A DNA stretch of 64,000 nt from Dendrobium chrysotoxum (lineage: Eukaryota; Streptophyta; Magnoliopsida; Asparagales; Orchidaceae), in assembly GCA_019925795.1 (NCBI GenBank), contig CM034313.1, forward strand, positions 1,830,501-1,894,500. Direction: 5' to 3'. The notes beneath the pieces are model-generated. The model searched no databases. It was not told the origin of the DNA and was given only the letters and a program-made list of their open reading frames with translations. The position numbers and the translations under genes are program-made. The first letter of the stretch is position 1. The number at the start of each line of letters is the position of its first letter. Below, piece by piece: positions 11,001-21,250 of this stretch.

Positions 11001-11937
11001 CTAACCAAGTAGGATAGTGCACCTCTCGTATGAATCCAGCTTCTAAAAGCTTATCTACTTCTTGTTCAATTGCTTGCTGGCGATCTGGTGCAAAGTTTCT
11101 CTTCTTCTGGATAATCGGTTTGCACGTTGGATTGACTTTGAGGGAGTGAACGATCACTTCGGGGTCAATTCCAGGCATATATGCTGGACTCCATGCAAAA
11201 ATATCCTGATTTTCTCGTAGAAAAGCTGTAAAGTTTTTCTTCTCATCATCTGAGAGAAGTGATCCGATTCGCACTGTCTTTGAAGGATGCTCTTCAGAGA
11301 TAGATACAGTAGTAAGGTCTTCCACAGGGGAAGCTCTCTGAGGAATATCTTCGCTCCGTAGATCAAAGTCCTCGATGCTCAGGGTAATCGTCGGACGAGA
11401 CTTGATCTGCCTAAGATAGCAGGTCTGTGCTATTTGTTGATCTCCGCATACTACACCGACTCCTGATGGGGTATGGAACTTCAGCTTGAGGTGAGGAATG
11501 GATGCGATGATCCCAAAAATTGACTGGAGCGGTCTCCCGAAGATGGCGTTATAAGCTGACTCTGACTTCACCACGATGAATTGAATGGAGTGTGTACTCT
11601 GTCGAGGAAATTCTCCAAGGACTACCGGGAGACTGATTATTCCTTCTGCTTGTACAGGTCGATTATCAAATCCATATAAAGGACCTGCAGCAGGTTGAAG
11701 TTTTTCTCTTGAGAGACACATGTTGAGGAAAGTAGAGTAGAATATGACATCTACGGAGCTTCCGTTGTCCACAAGAATTCTTTTGACATTGTAACACGGG
11801 TCACCAATGCCTGCGTTTATGACAAGCGGATCTTGATGGGGGATTTTTACTCCTTCCAGGCCGGAATCATCGAACGTGATGGAATGATCGATACGAGCCT
11901 TTTTTGGAGTTGGGTTTTCTTCCACAGTTAGAAAGAC
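8092..11937 (-). CDS. Tat element pol: protease, RT, RNase H, second RNase H, integrase; two nonsense codons
   Basis: One reading frame of about 1282 codons, in the same frame as gag and separated from it by a single TAA. Protease has VDNGSSVDVIF near the start. RT carries YVDD within VYVDDMLVKS. The first RNase H has LYLYMAVS where an aspartate is expected, so it is probably inactive. A second, archaeal-like RNase H follows with its acidic residues visible (YVDGAS, IAEYEAF, HTDSQL, NARADALSKL). Integrase shows the H-H-C-C zinc site (ending CENCQLH), D in GIDIMG, D in ITDNGTQF and E in NGQTE. Stops at 9544-9546 (TAA, inside the second RNase H) and 8686-8688 (TAG, inside the integrase core) sit where glutamine fits the family and need one C-to-T change each. 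This copy should therefore not make full-length enzyme. Confidence 0.9.
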
Positions 11938-13536
11938 TTAGTCGGATAGTAAGGGGCCTCCTGCGATTGTTTCAATTTCGCCAACCGTTATCCGGTTATT
12001 CACTGGCTGTCTTTGTGGTTGATTCTGCCCCCCAGTGGGACGAGTTTCTTCTCGGGTAGGTGGATTCCCAATAAACTGTCGAAGATAGCCCTGACGGATG
12101 AGTCTTTCAATCTCCTCCTTAAGTTGCCTACAGGATTCAGTAGTGTGGCCACGACTACGATGAAAGTGGCAGTACTGATCTTGGTTTCCTGTATTCGGCT
12201 TCAAAGGATGCGGCCACTTCACTTTGTCCTGATCTTGAATCGCCATCAACACATTTGCTCGAGATGTGTTGAGCGGAGTGTACTCCTTCTCCCGTCGGGG
12301 TTCTCGTCGTGGCAGTGGGGGTCTAGGAGGTAGATTGCTCTTCCCTTGCTTTTTCCGTTGTGATGATGAATTATCCATCTCGGGTGCTCCCTTGCGCTTT
12401 CCAGTGGGTTGTTCGAACTGTTTTCTGTGAGCGTTTATTGCCTCATATGCTGATATCTGTGCTTCCACACGATGGATCAGATCAGCATATGAGTGAACAG
12501 TATCGCGCATGAGTGCCGAATAGAAGGGGCCAGGACGAAGTCCTCCAAGAAAGACCCCTCTGAGCAATTCTGGGTCTACTCCTGGGATTTGTCGAGCCTC
12601 GATAGAAAACCGCTGAAAGTACTCTTTCAATGATTCTCCCTCATTCTGACGAATCCCAGAAAGGTGAGAAGAATCCTTAGCAATTCTTCGGTTGGCTACG
12701 AACTGTTCGACAAATACTTTGGCCAATTTGACAAATGTGGGGATCGTTCCGGCTGGGAGTGAATAGAACCATGTTCGAGCTTGTCCTTTAAGAGTAGCAG
12801 GGAAAACCTGGCAAAGGAGTGCATCTGAAGCTCGTTGAATATACATGATGGTCCTGTAATGGTCGATGTGCTCGTACGGGTCGGATGTCCCATCGTAGGA
12901 TTCAATGCTTGGCAGCTTAAAGCCAGCCGGAATAGGGTGTTGAAGAATGGCTTCTGCCAGGGGTGACGACTCCTGGAAGTCCCACTGACGAAGAGGTTGC
13001 CTTATGCCTCCTGTAGGGAATTCCTCCTGGACTAATCGTCGCAGTTCGTGGCGTAGGGCATTGCGAGGGAGCTCAGCAATGTGAGGTTGGGCTAGCTCCT
13101 CAGGGAAGTCTTGAGGAAGGCGAGATTGCTGACTTGCGTGTGGAGGATGGGTAGAACTTGCTGTATCAGCCAGCTCGTTCTCTTGACGTGACTGCGAACG
13201 CCTCCTGGGTGGAGGAAGAGGATTCTCAGCCTGAAGATGTTCAATCTGAACAGCTTCGACACGGGGTGGATCTCGAGGGAGAAGAATCTCCTCCTGAGGT
13301 GCTAGGGTCGGCTGTCGAGTCTCTCGCAAGAGTTGTAGGATCTCGTTTTGAGATTCTTCCATCTTTCGAATTCTCTCTTCTAGGGAGGGTCCCGAGGTCC
13401 CCTCTACAGGTGCGTTTTGCCCCCCAGGGTATAAAGAGGCAGATATCAGATATCTATGATTCATAGACTGATTTCTGGATTGATGAGAATGAGAGCGGGA
13501 GGCTCCTATGAGGCGACTGCTACGCCTGTTGACCAT
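11938..13536 (-). CDS. Tat element gag
   Basis: Complete 532-residue frame from the ATG at 13536 (MVNRRSSRLIGAS). An upstream in-frame ATG at 13575 lies in the primer-site leader and is less likely, because the second element also starts at MVNRR. The N-terminal third is polar and Q/P/R-rich, and the middle has the retrotransposon gag helices (GQARTWFYSLPAGTIPTF, FVEQFVANRR, GESLKEYFQRF). Near the C-terminus is a zinc knuckle, CHFHRSRGHTTESC. It encodes the structural protein that packages element RNA. The stop TAA at 11938-11940 is directly followed by pol in the same frame, so pol expression would need readthrough or another device. Confidence 0.92.
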   Translation of the reverse strand: MVNRRSSRLIGASRSHSHQSRNQSMNHRYLISASLYPGGQNAPVEGTSGPSLEERIRKMEESQNEILQLLRETRQPTLAPQEEILLPRDPPRVEAVQIEHLQAENPLPPPRRRSQSRQENELADTASSTHPPHASQQSRLPQDFPEELAQPHIAELPRNALRHELRRLVQEEFPTGGIRQPLRQWDFQESSPLAEAILQHPIPAGFKLPSIESYDGTSDPYEHIDHYRTIMYIQRASDALLCQVFPATLKGQARTWFYSLPAGTIPTFVKLAKVFVEQFVANRRIAKDSSHLSGIRQNEGESLKEYFQRFSIEARQIPGVDPELLRGVFLGGLRPGPFYSALMRDTVHSYADLIHRVEAQISAYEAINAHRKQFEQPTGKRKGAPEMDNSSSQRKKQGKSNLPPRPPLPRREPRREKEYTPLNTSRANVLMAIQDQDKVKWPHPLKPNTGNQDQYCHFHRSRGHTTESCRQLKEEIERLIRQGYLRQFIGNPPTREETRPTGGQNQPQRQPVNNRITVGEIETIAGGPLLSD

Positions 13537-13565
13537 CGTAGCAATACTTGAAGTTGTGGGATAAG

Positions 13566-13587
13566 TTTCCCACATATGGCGCCAAAC
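13566..13587 (-). other. Primer binding site of the Tat element
   Basis: Just inside the 5' LTR the minus strand reads GTT then TGGCGCCATATGTGGG. TGGCGCC is complementary to a tRNA 3' end ...GGCGCCA, as in tRNA-Asp. Complementarity beyond these 7 bases is not evident. The second element has TAGCGCCGTCTGTGGG at the same place. Confidence 0.6.
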
Positions 13588-14664
13588 TGTTGCGGACTCA
13601 AATATACGCGGCGATATATTTTAATTTTCTGTCTCAGCGTTGTACGTATATTCAGCACACAAACAGAATCGAAATAGTAACACCAGGATTTTTACGTGGA
13701 AAACCCTGGAAAGGGAAAAAACCACGGGGCCATGCCCAGTTGAAAGAGTTCCACTAGTGTCGTTTGAAGTACACGAGGCTGATTCGTCCTTTAAATTCAG
13801 GACGATCAGGTTACAATGAGTATCAGTTACAAGGACAAGCAGAGTTCTGATGTCACTTGAGTGTCCGGCAGAATTCCGGCGTCACTTGAGTGTCCGGCAG
13901 AATTCCGGCGTCACTTGGAAAGAAGTCCGGCGTCACTCGGGCGTTGGGTAGAATTCCGGCGTCGGGCAGAATTCCGACGTTGCTCCCGTGTCGGGCAGAG
14001 CTCCGGCGTCCCTCGGGCGCCTGGTGGTGCTTCGGTGGTGTTCCGGCGGTGTTCCAGCGGAGTTCCGGCGGTGTTCCGGCGGAGTTCCGGCGGTGTTCCG
14101 GCGGTGTTCTGGCGGTGGTCGAGGAGGAGCTGTTCCCTCCTAGGCTTCTCTTCTTCTCTTCTTGGCTTGGGTCCCCTCTTAAGAGAAATGAGGGGCTATT
14201 TATAGTTTTTTTGGAGTGGCATAGCCCGTAAATATGTGAGGGATCAGGGGCAAATAGGGAGTGATCCGGATGAACGGCCGATATTGAATCCCTTGATCGT
14301 GAATCGTTTATCAAGCATTTGAAGGTCTTAATGATATCAGAATTCTACGATCTTGGGCTCGTTGGATTCGTCTCGTCGAGCCGCTCGATTCGACTATAAG
14401 CTCGCCAAAATCGGAGACCGTTTGGTAACTCAAATAGCTGTTTGATGCTTCCAACAGCGCTTCGGGTACTTGATTTGGACTCACTTGGGCTCGGATTGAG
14501 TCGAATTTGGTGTTGTTGGATTCGTATTTCCGAGACGCTCAGTTCGACTATAAGTTTGCTGAAATCGGAGTTTAAATGGTCTCCGAAATAATTTTTGAAG
14601 TTTCCAACTTGAGTTTTTCCTCGAGATTCATGCCCGATCAAGATTATTTTTCGATGACGTATCA
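13588..14664 (-). repeat. 5' LTR of the Tat element (1077 bp)
   Basis: Drives gag-pol on the minus strand. It carries the TATA box at 14196-14205 and the same minisatellite as the 3' LTR. It has an extra copy of a 29-bp block (cttgagtgtccggcagaatt...) at 13857-13915 and lacks a short cttctt expansion, so the two LTRs differ in length by 36 bp. Confidence 0.93.
14196..14205 (-). promoter_or_regulatory. TATA box of the 5' LTR (gag-pol promoter)
   Basis: CTATAAATAG on the minus strand, about 660 bp upstream of the gag ATG. Transcription would start about 25-30 bp downstream, at the edge of the GC-rich repeat. Confidence 0.7.
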
Positions 14665-14669
14665 ATGAT

Positions 14670-15019
14670 GAAGAATTTATATTTGGTTGATGCTCTGAAG
14701 GTTGCTCAGGTAAAAAATGATGAACAGATTGATGGAAATGCAATGTTTCGTTTGCCAATCCGAAGAGCAGTTCGCCTCAATCAATATGACCCTTGAACTA
14801 TTTCGGTCCTTCATGGTTGCAATGGATAAAATAATTGAGTCTCTTTCCCAATTGAGGCTACGTGGAGAGAAGGTTGTGATCAATGGAAAGCTCTCAGTGG
14901 ATCGCACAATGCAACTGGGAATAGCGAAGGGTAGAAGTTGCAGAGTTAGTGGAATTGCAGATTATATAAAATTTCTCTCTTCTAAGGAGATGCTTTCACT
15001 GCTAGAAGTTTTATCTTAA
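14670..15019 (+). other. Possible coding remnant to the right of the gypsy insertion
   Basis: Open plus-strand frames here have non-random composition: one reads DEQIDGNAMFRLPIRRAVRL, and a second, shifted frame continues MVAMDKIIESLSQLRLRG and SGIADYIKFLSSKEMLSLL to a stop at 15019. This looks like part of a decayed protein gene with a frameshift, but I recognise no family and see no splice structure. It may be the target the gypsy element landed in. Confidence 0.25.
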
Positions 15020-16650
15020 GGGCAGTTGGCTCAGATTTTATTAGGCTAACTGAATTATCCAGACGATAGTGTTATTCATGTAACATTGTCACATTTAGAG
15101 TCCAATATGCTTTGATTTAGTGTTGTCTTACTTGATTTTTTTTAAAAGGATCGTCAATGATTGTAATCTTTCTTTCTCTACTCATTCAGTTTTGCCATTA
15201 GATAGCATGATAGTTAGATGTCAGCAAATTTGGCTGTCATCATAGGACATAAATGACATTCATGAAATTGGCATTTAAATTTGACGACGACTCAGACTAC
15301 TGACATTTGCTAATAACATAATATTATAGAGCAAATAACAGCGAAGCAAACAACTCATTATTCTTAGAATTGTGTACCAGGTAGATGTTCATCTTTGTTG
15401 TATGATCGGTTTGATACCGGTAAACAGATTGTTGCTTACTTTTTGGAGGATCAGTGAGGGGTTTGTGCTTCTTCACTTGTAGAGAAGCAGTAGATTAATG
15501 GAGAATTACCAAGGTGAAGCCTGGAAAATAGATGTGGGCTTAATTGAAGTCATACTGTTATAGATATCTATGTTCATTAGCTTGTTCTTTTTCTCAGTTA
15601 TTGTTCTATCCATATTCTTTCCTGTGAGAGGTTTAAGCCAAAACGACTTCTAAGTTTGTTTTAATCTAATATAAAAACCACAATTTCCATCCTCTTGGAT
15701 GTTCATAAGGGCTGACATTATTAATTTATGACATGATCTGTGTGTATCTGGTCATTGAGTTGTTCTCACTTAAGAAGACAGATGCAAGTTTGAGGCCGCT
15801 AATGGAAAAGTCAACACAGACGGGTAAATAAACATTACATAGCTGCAGTGGTTCTGTTTAACAATTTCTGAAGCATGCTAACTTTTCTGCTGCAAAAGGT
15901 TGGAAAAGATGAGAAGTCAGTTTCAGCTTAATTTCATGCCTTCTTTATATGAAGAATTCTTGAAAGATAGCAAACAATTGAATTACATTTCTGACCACAC
16001 ACCTAGACCTGAAAAGTTTTCCAGGGGCCTATTAGCCTTCCTTCCCCGTTCGAAATGAGCCTAATTAGCTGACGCAATTTGTCGTAAGAGTTGACAAAAT
16101 AAATCTAATAGAGAGAATAGCTCATTTATAATATCAAAAAGTAAATTTACATCATAAATTAGCTAGTCTTATAATCTGATTGGTAATGGCCTGGGCACCA
16201 CCAATGTGACTTGCCATCTGTGTAGAATTGTAAGCTATCAATCTGACTTGACTATCTTCAACTAAGCTTCGACAGCTAATGATCCAGTCTAGCTCCATCA
16301 AAGCAAATATTTGAGTATAAGAATTCAATTTCCCAATTTTCTGTCATATAAATATTTATGGTCGTTTTCTCTTGAAATCATATATTGGAATAGTTGAACT
16401 TACACACAGTAACTGAATTCACCAAAAAAGACTATCTCTTGGCGACAAATAAATGTTCAGTTGGGGAGCTAAAGCCTTAAGATGAGAAGTCTTATGCAGA
16501 CTTTGTATGGGAATCAACCTTCGTAGAAAGGTCGTTGTGAGGGCTTGGAAGGGAGGCGAGAAGCCTTCCTCTCCTCTTTTCTATGATTGATTTCTTTGTC
16601 ACAGATAAGTGAAAAGGTTAGAGAAGCTTCAGTAACAGATAAGAGTAACA
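15020..16650. other. Intergenic DNA, no feature recognised
   Basis: AT-rich sequence dense with stop codons in all frames. I see no gene, no clear element ends and no tandem array here. Confidence 0.5.
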
Positions 16651-16917
16651 GATAAGATTAGAGAGAGACGCCTCGGATGGCTTTGTCACATAAAATATCA
16701 TCAGCCTTCTGATGACTCGATTAGAAGAATAGATATATTAGATATGACTTATGTTAAGAAGGTAGAGATAGACTTAAAAATACTTGGCTAGAAAGCATTA
16801 GAAATGATCATTTCTTATTAGATTTAAATGAGAATTTGACTCTTAATAAGATAATGAAAAAAAGATTCATGTTGCCGTTCCCACATAGTGTGATAAAGGC
16901 TAGTTGTTGTTGTTGTA
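16651..16917 (+). mobile_element. RTE LINE 3'-end fragment
   Basis: Matches the end of the RTE element at 39058-40563: gataagattagagagag, tcacataaaa, gacttatgttaag, gaatttgactc, gattcatgttgcc, then a (ttg)n tail. Only the last 270 bp survive, with many substitutions and small deletions, so it is older than the copy at 39 kb. Confidence 0.75.
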
Positions 16918-18465
16918 TAAGAAGGGTATATTGAAAAAATATTGAAAAAAACACAATAAAAAGAGCGGTAGCAAACTTTTTTTTTTAATAAAATATCTTT
17001 ATCATCTTAATGAACCTGCTAACTTCTAGCAACAGTTTTGCACTGGCTTATTCTGGAACAATGACAACCTCACCTGTATGATGCCATGGATGTTCTTTCT
17101 TGCTGTCTGTCATGCATGAATTTATACATCTATTGTATTTTTAAAATTTTTAAGAATATATACCTACATATATTCAATATTTACTTTTTCGGTACTCTGA
17201 AGGAAAGGTTATCGTACCAATAAGGAGATCTTTTAAATGATTTGCATTTTTATTTGTTTTTAGGGAAAATATTTGGTGAGCACAGCTGGAAAAGCTAATA
17301 AGGCCAAAGACAGAGAGCAGCATCACAGTAGAATCTATAGAAGGCAACATTAAAACCAGATTTGGAGAGAGGAGTTAAATTGGAAGAAATGTCCTATTAA
17401 TGGAAACAAAAGTATTATGAGTTTTGACCAAATAAGCCTCCATCAGCACTTATTATTACATAAGACTTTATTTGAAATTACCTTTTAATAATTTTGTTTT
17501 TTAGATTATTATTGTATATTTTTTGACTATTGCTTTTTTTCTGCTTTTCAAAATATTTTACATTGAGAAGTTTTTATTTTTGGATGGTAAGATTGCTCCA
17601 ACATGGCTCACTAGAAATCTCTAATTTAATTCTAACTAATGCATTACGAGTTTGAATGCTCGAGAAGCTGTTCTTGAGGATTAGATATATTAGATGTGAT
17701 AGTTATAAAAAATATTGTCCAACTTCTTCAAAGGGTAAATAATTATAGGAAAATATTTTTCTCATAATAATTTTACGATCATCACTACAAAAAGCTATCA
17801 CTATTCCAAACGGATCCTAATTTAAGTGATTATTTAATTGAAAAATATAAATGGAAGGTGATTAGCAAACACCTACCTCATACATAAAAACCGAATTTTT
17901 TTCCCTATACAATTCTTCTTCTCTTGTATAAAATGCATTTGAAAGGAATGATAAGGGATATAATTAGCTTAAGATATCTTATCAAATTTTATATATATTT
18001 ATTTTAAGCTAATTCAATTACATATTTTAATTTATTTCTCATATATTATATTTATGTTAAAATAAATTTAAATATTTTGAGATTATGTTGACTAGACTCT
18101 CTTCACCAAATTTTGCCAAATTATACCAAAACTTCCTCAAAGTAATATAATATGGGATTATATTACATACAAATTTATATCAAGGAGTGGAAAATTTGAA
18201 CAGAATGGCTTTTATTTCTTCTCTTGTACTGTGCATTTGAAAGGAATTAACAGGAGAGATCAATCCCGAAATTTCCCCTAGATAATATTAATGAGACTAA
18301 ATTGTCAGTCACCACGCAACCTCTCCAATCGTCCCACAAATTTCAGTTCTATTTCAACTAATCAACATGAGAACTAAGACAAACGGATCAAAACTGGAAA
18401 CCAAGAGGAAGAAAGATTAATTTATACACGGAGAAATTTTTTTTGAAAATTTCAAAGATAAGCAT
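16918..18465. other. Intergenic DNA, no gene seen
   Basis: AT-rich. A phrase similar to cttctcttgta(taaaa/ctgt)gcatttgaaaggaat occurs twice (about 17921 and 18217), so part of this may be a local duplication or a degraded element. No coding frame is supported. Confidence 0.4.
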
Positions 18466-19002
18466 CTAATTTGTGTGAGAACGAGGGATGTCGCGATGAA
18501 CATTACAATCAGAGGAGTAAAAATCGTTCTTTTCAATAAAGGATTTGGAGAAATAATAATAGGATGAAGTTTCTGGCTTTGCCATGGGCGCAGTGGTGCG
18601 GGTTTTGTGAGGTAAAGAAGGTACACGAGGGTAGCAAGAAGGAGGCCTACCTCCGAAATCCTCGCCATCATAAGGGAAAGGAGGTTTGCTATATCGCCTA
18701 TCTGTATCCTTCTTCTTCTTGCCCTCACGGTGTTTGTTGAATTGCCGAAATGGTGTGAGGAGTATCTTCTTGACCTTTGATCGGACCTTCTTTTGGTTTC
18801 CATGGAAACTCGCTTGCTTCTCTTTCTCCTCGTCGCTTTCCTTCCCCTGATTCTCTGAACTCTCTACAAGAAGCTTCGTCTTCTCGCATTGGATCCCGTC
18901 CTCCTCCTCCTCGTGATCGCGAGGCCCTCTCTTGCGCGGTATTAGCTCGTCTAATTCTCCCCTGGAAGATTCGTCTTCTCCGCCATTTCTGCGATCGGAC
19001 AT
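18466..19002 (-). CDS. Hypothetical small charged protein
   Basis: Single frame of 178 residues from the ATG at 19002 (MSDRRNGGEDESSRG). An in-frame ATG at 19026 would add eight residues. The first 70 residues are very rich in E, D, R and K (EEEED, DEEKEKQ). A basic stretch follows (KKVRSKVKKILLTPF, then GKKKKD) and could be a nuclear localisation signal. The C-terminal part is S/Y/P-rich (YSKPPFPYDGEDFGG). GC content rises here compared with both flanks, and the frame is longer than chance would give in this AT-rich setting. I do not recognise the family and see no domain. No introns are needed, though a larger spliced gene cannot be excluded. Confidence 0.45.
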   Translation of the reverse strand: MSDRRNGGEDESSRGELDELIPRKRGPRDHEEEEDGIQCEKTKLLVESSENQGKESDEEKEKQASFHGNQKKVRSKVKKILLTPFRQFNKHREGKKKKDTDRRYSKPPFPYDGEDFGGRPPSCYPRVPSLPHKTRTTAPMAKPETSSYYYFSKSFIEKNDFYSSDCNVHRDIPRSHTN

Positions 19003-19327
19003 GCGAAATATTTTCCCCTTTATCATCCAAAGAAGCGTGAAGAGATGAGAAAAATAAATGTTAGTTATGTTGGTGTAGCTGGGTAGGTATTATTAGAAGC
19101 CCGGAGCGCAGGAGCGATGACTAAGCAGATGGAAAGGGAAAAAGAAAGAAGGGTCAGGATTCAGTTAGATATTTTATATGCAATCACAAAAGAAAGGAAA
19201 CGGTGTGTTGGTTTTTAATGGTCTGTTTCCATATATAAAAAAACACTGGTGTAATTTATGCTCTTAGGCATGATGGAAGCTTTGGTTGATTGTCCATGTT
19301 TAATATTAGTCTTCTCAGTTTTCTGAT
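19003..19327. other. Upstream region of the hypothetical gene
   Basis: Probable 5' UTR and promoter side of the 18.5-kb gene. Nothing specific is recognised apart from general AT richness beyond 19190. Confidence 0.3.
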
Positions 19328-20040
19328 CTCCTATGAGAAAAATGATTTATTTATGACTACTGGATGTTGCAGGCCTATAACATTTCATATTGATTGCCGC
19401 TCCATGTTATCGATGTCTGACACCAATCTTTTTGGTCATTGATCTCCTCTCTTATGATGAGCATGACTGTCTAGGCTAATGTCTGACCTTCATATTCAAC
19501 CATCATTTGACGGTCCTAGTTGAATGTCATTCGATGTTCCTAATTGATCATCATTTGATTTTCCTATCAATCGTTGCTTGACGCCACTTTGTTGGTCTCA
19601 ATTCTTCCTTTTTATAAGAAGAATGATTTATCACATCATTGACAATCACGCCATCTCTGATACTCATGATTGATTATCATTCAATGTGTGGCTTCCTAGT
19701 TGTCAATCTCCCTTCTAATAAGGATAATGACTTAGCACGCTACTGACCAGAGCCTAATATTTGAGGTTCCTAAATGACCATTGTCTAATGCATGCCTTTT
19801 TTGCTCATATGCAATTCTTCCTATAAGAAGAATGACCTATCAAACCACCAATTGTCACTTGGCTTTAAATATTGCCAGTTTGTCATTAACCACTAGCATC
19901 AAAAGTTTGTCTTCACAATTGCCCCTCTCCTCTCCTATAAGAAGAGCGATCTAGACAACCACCAACCATAGCTAATTACAACTTAAATATCTCAACACTC
20001 TTGCTTCAATTGTGAAAGATATCTCGCTTGGCTCTTAAAT
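19328..20040. repeat. Degenerate ~110-bp tandem repeat with a hairpin core
   Basis: A phrase like ctcttcctataagaagaatgaccta recurs at about 19328, 19443, 19600, 19703, 19811 and 19922, mostly 104-115 bp apart, with a shorter relic near 20134. Its core cttataag is self-complementary, with cttct/agaag arms. Between the cores, shorter words such as atcatttga and tcctagttgaatgtcattcgat also repeat. No coding frame. Confidence 0.6.
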
Positions 20041-21250
20041 GTTGCATTCTCCAGTTATGCAAAAAGATGAGTTCTTTAATATTTGATTTAAAATAGTGCA
20101 ATTTTTACAATCAAGTTATGTCTCTTAGTTTCCCCTCTTATAAGAGATTCTTTTTTAAAATATAGTCTCTTATGAGTTGCTGTTAACTTATTTGTATAAG
20201 TGCGAGATTTTTATTTATTCTTAAGATAATAAACCCTATCTCTATCAAAGTGAATATTTCAACACATAATAATGACCACTTACAAATAAATTAGAAAAAT
20301 GAAAGATTTAAGCTTCACTTTAGAGTTAAAATCACGTGAAAGTCTATTCAAATTTGAAAGGAAAAAAAAAAGAAATTTTGTTTCTTTTTATGATGGGAAT
20401 TGGGAATGCATTTTTTTTTCATCTTATGGTATATTCAAATGAAGCCTTAGAATGGTAAACTATTTATCCTAACACACATTTCATTACTTGACAAAACTTT
20501 ATAGTAACTAAGCTTTAAAGTGGTTCGAGGTTAATTTTCATATTAAAAAAGTACTTGAAAGTTACTATTTTTTTGCTATTTTGAACTCAAGTCATGAAAA
20601 ATATATTATAAATAATAAAAAGTATTGTAAGTGTAAAGGATTTTATCATTTTAATTTGATAATAGTTTATCACTCTATGCACTAAGATGATAATGAATAT
20701 TATATTTGTACAATTTTATTCTTCTATGTACAACTTTATATAGTCTTCAAAAATAAGATTACACTGTTGATTAACATGTATAAAATGTAGATTAATTATG
20801 GGTCAAATTTCATTATTTAATAACAACTTCATTAATCAGTAGACTTATCAGATAAATAATGGTGATAAGGAGGTATATAAACCCTTGTAGAAAACTTATT
20901 TTATTATATATTTTACTAATAAAAAATTTCAAAGGAATTTTAAAATCATACGAATAACACGTATATTAAATGTCAAGCTATTTGAAATTATTTATGCTGA
21001 TAAAGAAAGTTTCGAGTTTTATTAAGATTTTGAAGCATTGAGCCAATAACCAAATGATATAAGAAAATACTAATATTTTGTAGGCCAGATGATTCAACAA
21101 TTTTAGAAATGATGGACAATTTTGATCTCGAATTACATTTATCTCAAAAAAACTACAAGAATCTGTCATCAAATTGACATGTAAATTGGGTAAGACAAGT
21201 TGACCAAGCCTCAACCCCAGCAAGACAAGTGACTTAGACCAAACAATCCT
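20041..21250. other. AT-rich intergenic DNA, no feature recognised
   Basis: Long A/T tracts and stop codons in all frames. No gene or element end seen. Confidence 0.4.

Larger units (their letters stand above)
3736..14664 (-). mobile_element. Nearly intact Ty3/gypsy LTR retrotransposon, Tat type, 10.9 kb
   Basis: Two LTRs beginning TGATACGTCATC and ending CCGCAACA (minus strand) bound the element. A perfect 5-bp duplication ATGAT flanks it (3731-3735 and 14665-14669). On the minus strand the order is 5' LTR, primer site, gag, protease, RT, RNase H, second RNase H, integrase, non-coding spacer, antisense gene, GC-rich tract, polypurine tract and 3' LTR. Two RNase H domains and an extra antisense gene are features of the Tat lineage (Grande/Retand/Ogre relatives). 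By eye the LTRs differ by about a dozen substitutions plus repeat-number changes over about 1.03 kb, suggesting recent insertion. Coding frames are complete except for two nonsense codons in pol and one in the antisense gene. Confidence 0.95.
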
